64,000 nt of DNA from Rhodocyclales bacterium (lineage in GTDB: Bacteria > Pseudomonadota > Gammaproteobacteria > Burkholderiales > Rhodocyclaceae). The position numbers were made by a program, and so were the translations under genes. The notes below the pieces were generated by a model. That model had not been told where the DNA came from. It did not search any database and was given only the letters and a program-made list of their open reading frames with translations. Shown piece by piece: positions 57,675-64,000 of this stretch (its first letter is position 1; the number at the start of each line of letters is the position of its first letter). The stretch covers positions 1 through 64,000 of the forward strand of contig JACOUN010000109.1 of NCBI GenBank assembly GCA_016177805.1, in the 5' to 3' direction.

Positions 57675-59105
57675 CTACTCAACCCGCAAACTGACGTAAT
57701 AGCTCACCGACTCACGCTGAACCAGGAGCGAAACGGTCTGCCCGGCTTTCAAGCCCTCCACGAGACGGGTGAACTCGTCCACCGACTCAAGAGCGGCCTG
57801 CCGGCCATCGAACGCGATCGCAAGCAGTACATCGCCCGGACGCAGGTCCGCGCGCGCGGCAACACCTTGTGCCGTCACGACCACCAGACCCCGCGCCGCT
57901 TCGCGCTCACGCCCCGGTACGTCATCCGCTCGCTTGACGACCAACCCCAGCTTGTTCGACACGCTTGGCCGCGACTTCCCGACCCGAGCCGATCGGGCAT
58001 CGTCGTCTAGCCATTCGCCCATCGTCACCGAGACATCGCGCCTCACCCCGTTGCGACTGATCTGCAGCACATATGAACGTCCCGGACGCAGTTCCGCGAC
58101 CACGCGCGGCAATTCCCTGGAACCCGCGATGGGCCGCCCATCGACGCGCAGAATCACGTCGCCGACCTCGATACCAGCACGTGCGGCGGGACCGTCGGCT
58201 TCAACCGAACTGACCAGCGCACCCTCGGCCCGCGCCAGCCCGAAACTCTCCGCAAGCGCTTCGGTGACCTCCTGGATACCCACGCCGATGCGACCCCGTT
58301 GCACACGCCCGTTGGCGCGCAGTTGCGCCTGGACGTTCATCGCCAAGTCGATCGGAATGGCGAACGAGAGCCCCATGAACCCTCCGGTCTGGCTGTAGAT
58401 CTGCGAGTTGATGCCCACCACCTCACCCCGCAGATTGAACAGGGGGCCACCCGAGTTCCCCGGATTGATCGCCACATCGGTCTGGATGAACGGAACGAAA
58501 TTCTCATCCGGCAGGGCACGCCCCTTGGCGCTCACGATACCGGCCGTCACCGAATGGTCAAAGCCGAACGGCGACCCGATGGCCAGCACCCACTCACCCA
58601 CCTTCAACTTGCCAGGATCGCCCATCACCACCACCGGCAACCCCTGCGCCTCGATCTTGATCAACGCCACATCGGTGCGCGCGTCGGCACCCACTACCAC
58701 CGCGTGAAATTCGCGTTTGTCGACCAGGCGCACTAGTATACTTTCAGCGGCCTCGATCACGTGCGCATTGGTGAGTATGTAACCGTCCGCGCTGATGATG
58801 AACCCGGATCCAAGCGAAGCATCCTCCCGATCGGGACCCAGTCCGGGCATGTCGGGCAGGCGCGGAATGAAGCGCTTGAACCACTCGAACATCGGGTCGT
58901 TCTCGTCGATACCCGGAAAGCGCAATAGCTGCGCCGGTAGCGACTGCGTGGTGCTGACGTTCACCACTGCGGCGCCGTGACGCTCGACGAGCGCGGTAAA
59001 GTCGGGCAGATCGGGGGCCGCGACCGCCACCGGCGTCAGGCTCAACGCCATCAGGAGCGAACACAGCGCGAAGATCCAGTTCACGCCGTACCGGGCTTGA
59101 CTCAT
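57675..59105 (-). CDS. mucD: DegQ/MucD periplasmic serine protease
   Basis: A 476-residue HtrA-type protease: signal peptide, catalytic TNAHV (His), TDVALIK (Asp), GNSGGPLF (Ser), then two PDZ domains. It clears misfolded envelope proteins and ends the sigma-E operon. ATG 59105 overlaps the rseC stop (ATGA). DegQ/MucD naming follows position. Confidence 0.95.
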   Translation of the reverse strand: MSQARYGVNWIFALCSLLMALSLTPVAVAAPDLPDFTALVERHGAAVVNVSTTQSLPAQLLRFPGIDENDPMFEWFKRFIPRLPDMPGLGPDREDASLGSGFIISADGYILTNAHVIEAAESILVRLVDKREFHAVVVGADARTDVALIKIEAQGLPVVVMGDPGKLKVGEWVLAIGSPFGFDHSVTAGIVSAKGRALPDENFVPFIQTDVAINPGNSGGPLFNLRGEVVGINSQIYSQTGGFMGLSFAIPIDLAMNVQAQLRANGRVQRGRIGVGIQEVTEALAESFGLARAEGALVSSVEADGPAARAGIEVGDVILRVDGRPIAGSRELPRVVAELRPGRSYVLQISRNGVRRDVSVTMGEWLDDDARSARVGKSRPSVSNKLGLVVKRADDVPGREREAARGLVVVTAQGVAARADLRPGDVLLAIAFDGRQAALESVDEFTRLVEGLKAGQTVSLLVQRESVSYYVSLRVE

Positions 59106-59581
59106 GCCATTCCTTCCCGCTCGTTGTGCCGCACGCACCCGCCCTCGTCCCTGACGAGCGCGATATGCAACCGATTGCGCCAGGCGCGACTGAAGTGCAG
59201 CAGCCGGTTGATGGCAATTGCCAACCCCAGACCGACGCCGGCACCGGCAACGGCATACACATCCTGCTGCCCCGCGCCAGCCCACGCATGCCCGAACCCC
59301 GCGCCCACCACCAGCAGCACCGCACCCAGGCCGTAACTGACCATTGCGCCACGCAATGGCGCGCCGTCAGCCATCCGGACGAGAACCCGGTCGCCCGCTT
59401 GCAGGCCGAGGGTATCGGGCACGCGGAACTCTTCTTCCGGCGCCTTGAATGCGTGCGCAATCCGCACCGATCTGCACCCGCCAGGTTCGTCGCAGCGACC
59501 GCAACCATCCTGGCGATCACTGATCCTGACCCGCGCCAATCCGCGCTCCACGGCCACTACCACCGCCTGGGCTTCGATCAT
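59102..59581 (-). CDS. rseC: RseC/MucC-like membrane protein
   Basis: A 159-residue inner-membrane protein with four N-terminal Cys (CGRCDEPGGC plus neighbours) and two membrane helices (about 83-100, 107-125). RseC modulates the sigma-E system. Coupled to rseB and mucD by 4-bp overlaps. Confidence 0.9.
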   Translation of the reverse strand: MIEAQAVVVAVERGLARVRISDRQDGCGRCDEPGGCRSVRIAHAFKAPEEEFRVPDTLGLQAGDRVLVRMADGAPLRGAMVSYGLGAVLLVVGAGFGHAWAGAGQQDVYAVAGAGVGLGLAIAINRLLHFSRAWRNRLHIALVRDEGGCVRHNEREGMA

Positions 59582-60552
59582 TGCCGCACCACCAACTCCA
59601 TGCCGTCACCGAGCAACTGCAATGCGCGCATGGGCACGGCGCCGAGCGCGGTGACCATGTGCCCATCGACGTCGCGCTTGTAGATATTGATCGCACCCAT
59701 GACCATGGTTCCCGGTGTCGATGCCGCTCGCTCCGGATCGGTGGGCTCGACGAACACCGAGATTGCCGCGAGCCCATCGCTATACACCAGATGCAGGATA
59801 TCCCCACGATCAGGCCCGAGGGGGCGGCGGATGATGGACTTCAGCGCATAACCCGGCAGGGGTGAGGTCAGCATCCATTCGCTGTCCTCGATTTTCATGT
59901 CCTGGCCACGGGTGTCGAGAACCCGCCAGCCATCGTCGCTGGCCAGGCGTGACTTCAGCGCGCCAGGGTCGATGTCGCCCCCTATCCTGACATCACTGAA
60001 TGCGAACTGCTCGATGATGCGATTGCTCTCATCGACCATCCGCGCCTTGAGCAACAAGCCGGACAACATCTCCGCCCACAGCAGATGACCATAGCGCAGA
60101 TCATCGCGCGGTTCGAGCATGAGCAACTGGGTGTCGTGCCCGGCGACCCGGCTCACCTCGCCTTTGCTGACCCGGTAGTTTTCAGCAACGCTGGCATAGG
60201 TTGCCGGCAGCCATACCGGAAACCCGCGCTGACCGCCGGAGCGATCGACGATGACCATGCGTTGATCAGGAAGCACGCAGCGCACCTCGGCGTTCGAGCG
60301 TGTCACCTCGCGCGGGCTGCCATCGAGCACCTCCAGGCGCTCATGCTCCCCGCTCGCATCGGCCAGGTGGGTAATCCGGGAGGTTTCAAGCACCGGCCCG
60401 GACTGGTAGATGAAAGTGCCGGTGTAATTCAGGCGTTGCCCGGCACTGGCGATGCGACCCAACCAGGAGATCGGGTCCGACGGCACATCCGCTATCGCCT
60501 GCGACTGGAACATGCAAATCCAGACAACCAGCGCTGCGGCAATCTGCTTCAT
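59578..60552 (-). CDS. rseB: RseB/MucB sigma-E regulator
   Basis: A 324-residue periplasmic protein: signal peptide (to about AIADVP), then the LolA-like and smaller C-terminal MucB domains (RLNYTGTFIYQSG; MVMGAINIYKRDVDGHMVTALGAVP). It binds RseA and blocks its proteolysis until lipoprotein/LPS signals arrive. Confidence 0.93.
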   Translation of the reverse strand: MKQIAAALVVWICMFQSQAIADVPSDPISWLGRIASAGQRLNYTGTFIYQSGPVLETSRITHLADASGEHERLEVLDGSPREVTRSNAEVRCVLPDQRMVIVDRSGGQRGFPVWLPATYASVAENYRVSKGEVSRVAGHDTQLLMLEPRDDLRYGHLLWAEMLSGLLLKARMVDESNRIIEQFAFSDVRIGGDIDPGALKSRLASDDGWRVLDTRGQDMKIEDSEWMLTSPLPGYALKSIIRRPLGPDRGDILHLVYSDGLAAISVFVEPTDPERAASTPGTMVMGAINIYKRDVDGHMVTALGAVPMRALQLLGDGMELVVRQ

Positions 60553-61100
60553 CGATGCGCATCCCCCCGGACGTCGGATACCGTACGGACGTACTGCACC
60601 GCCCCCGAAATCGGCCCACCTCCGCTCGTCGCCTGATGCACGAAAACGTATTTGCGATGCGCATCGTCTCTTTCAGTCATACGCACCGCGTTACCCCGTG
60701 CGGCGACTTCGGCCACCTGATTGACCGCCGGAGGGGTGGCAGCAATCGTGCTGCCAATTTCGGCCTGCGGGAACAACGTGTAGGCCACCCAGCCCACGGC
60801 GGCAACTCCCATCAGCGACGCGGCGAGCGGCATCACCGACTTCAGCGGCCCGCCGTCCCGGCGCACGGGCTTGCGGGCGGGCGGGGGCGCGAGCACGGTA
60901 GGCTCATCGCTCAAACCTGCCATCACGCGCGCGGCAAAATCAGGTGTCCCGGCGACATCTCCGCGCAACACGTCGCCGATCAGGGTGTAGGTCTCGAATC
61001 TGTCCCGCAGTTTCGCGTCACGGCTGATCGAATCGAGCATCTGACGCGATGTTTCCTCATCCAGATCACCATCCAGAAAAGCTGAGAGTTCGTCTTTCAT
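60549..61100 (-). CDS. rseA: RseA/MucA anti-sigma-E factor
   Basis: A 183-residue single-pass anti-sigma factor. The cytoplasmic DELSAFLDGDLDEE start is typical; a membrane helix at about 85-105 (SVMPLAASLMGVAAVGWVAY) and a periplasmic tail follow. ATG 61100 has an AGGTGG site. It holds RpoE inactive. Confidence 0.92.
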   Translation of the reverse strand: MKDELSAFLDGDLDEETSRQMLDSISRDAKLRDRFETYTLIGDVLRGDVAGTPDFAARVMAGLSDEPTVLAPPPARKPVRRDGGPLKSVMPLAASLMGVAAVGWVAYTLFPQAEIGSTIAATPPAVNQVAEVAARGNAVRMTERDDAHRKYVFVHQATSGGGPISGAVQYVRTVSDVRGDAHR

Positions 61101-61109
61101 GAGCACCAC

Positions 61110-61709
61110 CTACCAACGTTTGTCGGGAGCCGTATCCAGCAACGGCCTCAATCGTTCCGCAATTGCCTCGCGCGCCCGGAATATCCGGGACCGGACCGTG
61201 CCTATCGGACAGTCCATGATTTCTGCGATTTCTTCGTAGCTAAGCCCTTCAAATTCACGCAGCATGATCGCCGTACGCAGCTCCTCGGGCAGGGCAGCCA
61301 TCGCCTCATCCACCGTTTCACCGATCTGGCGCGTCATCATCAACCGCTCGGGCGTATTGATGTCGCGCAACTGGTCACCTTCCTCGAAGGTCTCTGCTTC
61401 GGCTGAGTCAAAGCTTGTCGAAGTCGGAGCCCGACGTCCCTGCGATACCAGATAGTTCTTGGCTGTATTGATGCCTATCCTGTAGAGCCAGGTATAAAAC
61501 GCACTCTCGCCGCGAAACGATCCGAGCGCACGATATGCCTTGATGAACGTTTCCTGGGCAACATCCTCCACCTCCGCCGAATCGCGAATCAAGCGCGACA
61601 ACAGCCTGTGCAGCTTGCGCTGGTACTTGGTAACCAGCAAGCCAAAGGCTTCCTTGTCGCCGCGCTGTACGCGCTCAACAAGCAGTTGATCAATCTCGCG
61701 ATCGCTCAT
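61110..61709 (-). CDS. rpoE: Sigma-E (RpoE/AlgU) extracytoplasmic sigma factor
   Basis: A 199-residue ECF sigma: region 2 (YQRKLHRLLSRLIRDSAEVEDVAQETFIKAYRAL), region 4 (LPEELRTAIMLREFEGLSYEEIAEIMDCPIGTVRSRIFRAREAI). It starts the rpoE-rseABC-mucD operon and directs envelope stress genes. Confidence 0.96.
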   Translation of the reverse strand: MSDREIDQLLVERVQRGDKEAFGLLVTKYQRKLHRLLSRLIRDSAEVEDVAQETFIKAYRALGSFRGESAFYTWLYRIGINTAKNYLVSQGRRAPTSTSFDSAEAETFEEGDQLRDINTPERLMMTRQIGETVDEAMAALPEELRTAIMLREFEGLSYEEIAEIMDCPIGTVRSRIFRAREAIAERLRPLLDTAPDKRW

Positions 61710-61748
61710 GGGCGGGTCGTTTCTCTCGGTTGGACACAAACCGTAGCA

Positions 61749-61777
61749 GTATAGCGACCCGGCATGGGTACGGCAAA
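61749..61777 (-). promoter_or_regulatory. Sigma-70-like promoter of rpoE
   Basis: On the minus strand TTGCCG-N17-TATACT, with the -10 at 61749-61754, about 40 bp upstream of the rpoE ATG. The -10 is close to consensus; the -35 is weaker. Confidence 0.5.
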
Positions 61778-61807
61778 AACTCAGGCCCGTAACGTGCAAC
61801 TAACGGG

Positions 61808-61834
61808 ACTGACACACGAGTGTGACAATAGTTC
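61808..61834 (-). promoter_or_regulatory. Sigma-E-like autoregulatory promoter of rpoE
   Basis: GAACT (minus strand, 61830-61834), 17-bp spacer, TCAGT (61808-61812), resembling the sigma-E consensus GGAACTT-N16-TCTGA. It lies about 100 bp upstream of the ATG. Confidence 0.45.
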
Positions 61835-61983
61835 ATACGCGAGCGTGGTTTCTCGATATCGCGATCGTCCGCCGGCAAGCGCCGGGCTCAGGTCGCGCGC
61901 AAGGCACGGCATTCAAGCCGGAGGGCTCACTGCGTCGTGGGCCGTGATATTCTCCGCCCGACTCAAGCATGAAGGTCTGTATC

Positions 61984-63582
61984 GTGTTCAAACACTACGA
62001 CGTACTCATTCTCGGTAGCGGAACGGCAGGCCAGTCGTTGGCGCTTCGTCTGGCCGACACCCACAGCGTTGCACTGGTGACCAAGCGCTCTATGGAGGAC
62101 AGCGCCAGCGCGTGGGCCCAGGGCGGCATCGCCGCCGTGCTCGACACCACCGACAGCGTCGAAGCGCACATACAGGACACTTTCGTTGCCGGCGCGGGGT
62201 TGTGTGACCCGGCGGCAACGCGCTTTGTCGTCGAACACAGCAAACGCGCCATCGAATGGCTGATCGCACGCGGCGTCCCCTTCACCCGTGAAGAGCAATC
62301 CGCCATGGGCTATCACCTGACGCGCGAGGGTGGCCACTCGCATCGGCGCATCATCCACGCGGCCGACGCAACCGGCGCGGCAGTGCAGGCAACGCTCACC
62401 GAAGAAGTCGTCAGGCACCCGAACATCGATGTGCTGGAAAACCATATCGGCATCGATCTGATCCTCGGTGAGAAGATCGGCGGGCACAAGAGCGGCTGCC
62501 TTGGCGCCTATGTCCTCGACATTGCCAATGGACGCGTCGTGACGCTGGGCGCACGCAACACCGTGATCGCAACCGGGGGCGCCGGCAAGGTCTATCTGTA
62601 CACCACCAACCCGGACGTCGCCACCGGCGATGGCATCGCCATGGCCTGGCGTGCGGGCTGCCGTGTTGCCAACATGGAGTTCATCCAGTTCCACCCGACC
62701 TGCTTGTACCACCCCCAAGCCAAGTCCTTCCTCATCACCGAGGCGGTACGTGGCGAAGGCGGCGTACTGCTTCTGCCCGACGGCACACGCTTCATGCCCA
62801 AACATGATCCGCGCGCCGAACTGGCTCCGCGCGATGTGGTCGCCCGCGCGATCGACTTCGAGATGAAAAAACGCGGGTTGGACTGCGTATTTCTCGACAT
62901 CAGCCACAAGCCGCAGGCGTGGTTACTGGAACATTTTCCCAACATCCATGCGCGCTGCCTCGAGCTTGGTATCGACATCACGCGCGAACCCATCCCGGTG
63001 GTTCCGGCAGCGCACTACACCTGCGGCGGCATCGTCACCGACCTGGCCGCGCGCACCGACGTGACCGGCCTGTACTGCGTGGGTGAGGCCGCCTTCACCG
63101 GGTTGCACGGAGCGAACCGCCTCGCCAGCAACTCCTTGCTCGAATGCCTGGTGTTCGGCGAAGCGGCCGCCGTGGATATCATGCGCCAGCCGCGCTGCAC
63201 GCCCCCCACGCTACCCATATGGGATGAAAGCCGCGTCACCGACGCCGACGAAGAAGTCGTGATTTCGCACAACTGGGCCGAGTTACGCCGTTTCATGTGG
63301 GACTACGTCGGCATCGTGCGTACCACCAAACGGCTGCAGCGCGCCCAGCATCGCATCCGTCTGCTCGCACGCGAAATACACGAGTTCTACTCGAATTTCC
63401 GCGTCAGCAACAACCTGATCGAACTGCGCAATCTCGTCACCACCGCCGATCTGATCGTGCGCTGCGCGATCAAACGCAAGGAAAGCCGGGGACTGCACTC
63501 ATCCAGGGACTATCCTGAGATGCTGGCGAAACCGCGCAACACGGTGCTCAGACCCGTCGTCAAACGCCGCCGTCAGCGCTAG
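61984..63582 (+). CDS. nadB: L-aspartate oxidase
   Basis: A 532-residue flavoprotein of NAD synthesis: [18 protein letters not shown] binds FAD; the substrate site motifs [30 protein letters not shown] and [17 protein letters not shown] are family hallmarks. The GTG at 61984 is preferred because AAGGT precedes it; ATG 61969 is the alternative. It is divergent from rpoE. Confidence 0.97.
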   Translation: MFKHYDVLILGSGTAGQSLALRLADTHSVALVTKRSMEDSASAWAQGGIAAVLDTTDSVEAHIQDTFVAGAGLCDPAATRFVVEHSKRAIEWLIARGVPFTREEQSAMGYHLTREGGHSHRRIIHAADATGAAVQATLTEEVVRHPNIDVLENHIGIDLILGEKIGGHKSGCLGAYVLDIANGRVVTLGARNTVIATGGAGKVYLYTTNPDVATGDGIAMAWRAGCRVANMEFIQFHPTCLYHPQAKSFLITEAVRGEGGVLLLPDGTRFMPKHDPRAELAPRDVVARAIDFEMKKRGLDCVFLDISHKPQAWLLEHFPNIHARCLELGIDITREPIPVVPAAHYTCGGIVTDLAARTDVTGLYCVGEAAFTGLHGANRLASNSLLECLVFGEAAAVDIMRQPRCTPPTLPIWDESRVTDADEEVVISHNWAELRRFMWDYVGIVRTTKRLQRAQHRIRLLAREIHEFYSNFRVSNNLIELRNLVTTADLIVRCAIKRKESRGLHSSRDYPEMLAKPRNTVLRPVVKRRRQR

Positions 63583-64000
63583 CGCTGTGCTGTGCGCCAG
63601 CCCGGTGGCGCAGCCAGATGCGCAACCCGCGCCACTCGGTGGGTGGCAGGTTGTCGGGGACCAGCATCATGTAACCGCGCCGCATGGCCGCATCTGGCCC
63701 GATCGCCGGCGCGTTCCAGTGCAGCCACACCGCCCAACCGAGATCGGCGCAGCCCGCCAGCATCTGCGCGCCTTCAATCCCCGCCGGTGTGATGGTCAGC
63801 AGTCCCTGCTCATCGAGAAGCAGTGTAAGTTCGGACTTTTTTCGCTCTGCACGATCCGCCAGGAAGGTCGACCCGGTCAGCGCCAGCAGCATCGTGGCAA
63901 TCGCCACCGCGGGCAGGACGCGCCAAGCGGCGGCAGCTAACGCAACCGCCGTCAGGCTATGAAACCCGACCAGCAGCGCTCGCTGCCGAATCGATGAGTG
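63560..64000 (-). CDS. YgfX/CptA-like membrane protein, 5' end beyond the window
   Basis: The minus-strand frame is open from the window edge to the stop at 63560 (147 codons seen). Hydrophobic stretches ([22 protein letters not shown]) are followed by a soluble tail [36 protein letters not shown], which matches the YgfX/CptA family, often beside nadB. The last 23 bp overlap the nadB stop. The true start is outside the window. Confidence 0.7.
   Translation of the reverse strand, partial: HSSIRQRALLVGFHSLTAVALAAAAWRVLPAVAIATMLLALTGSTFLADRAERKKSELTLLLDEQGLLTITPAGIEGAQMLAGCADLGWAVWLHWNAPAIGPDAAMRRGYMMLVPDNLPPTEWRGLRIWLRHRAGAQHSASADGGV

Overview
The window is high-GC, gene-dense bacterial DNA. 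The block nadB / rpoE-rseA-rseB-rseC-mucD-glutaredoxin-like-lepA-lepB-DUF4845-rnc-era-recO-pdxJ-acpS-nagZ-uvrC-pgsA (47.0-63.6 kb) has a gene order familiar from Betaproteobacteria of the Rhodocyclales/Azoarcus-Thauera type. A pseudoazurin and a DUF2325 protein fit that placement. The genus is an inference.

Layout. 0.1-4.8 kb: a translationally coupled operon of a FADH2-type halogenase, a XanB2/Hyg5-type chorismatase, an acyltransferase and a family-2 glycosyltransferase, facing a PAP2 phosphatase. It looks like the end of a xanthomonadin-like (halogenated aryl polyene) pigment locus. 5.1-6.8 kb: two toxin-antitoxin pairs and tRNA-Cys. 7.1-8.6 kb: two unknown exported proteins. 8.8-15.0 kb: a signalling operon made of an HTH-receiver protein, a PstS-like binding protein, a hybrid histidine kinase and a REC-PAS-GGDEF-EAL-REC protein. 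15.4-17.4 kb: pseudoazurin and a DUF2325 protein, divergent around Fur-box-like sites. 17.6-20.8 kb: two paralogous sensor kinases with one NarL-type regulator. 21.0-25.5 kb: envelope proteins, a lipase-like lipoprotein, a HAD phosphatase and a TonB-like protein, with palindromic REP-like repeats between them.

25.7-38.4 kb is a copper/silver module. It holds a Cus-type RND pump (CusC, a CusB-CusF fusion, CusA, a separate CusF) flanked by two copies of an undescribed Cys-rich exported protein. PCuAC, SCO, a c-type cytochrome, a TlpA-like thioredoxin, CcdA and a Met-rich protein follow, then a cytochrome fragment that has lost its haem motif and a beta-propeller protein. 38.5-45.9 kb is a second, TetR-controlled RND system with an SDR gene; two matching operators are visible. 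That block is bracketed by a 67-bp direct repeat and ends in gene debris: a truncated SDR and a truncated tyrosine integrase next to tRNA-Gly. This suggests that at least part of the efflux region arrived as a genomic island at tRNA-Gly.

47.0-64.0 kb is conserved core: phospholipid synthesis, excision repair, peptidoglycan recycling, coenzyme A/PLP metabolism, ribosome assembly, protein export, the sigma-E envelope-stress system and NAD synthesis. A 168-bp MITE-like element lies between lepA and the glutaredoxin-like gene. The window ends inside a YgfX-like gene. No CRISPR array, rRNA gene, intact transposase or replication origin was seen.
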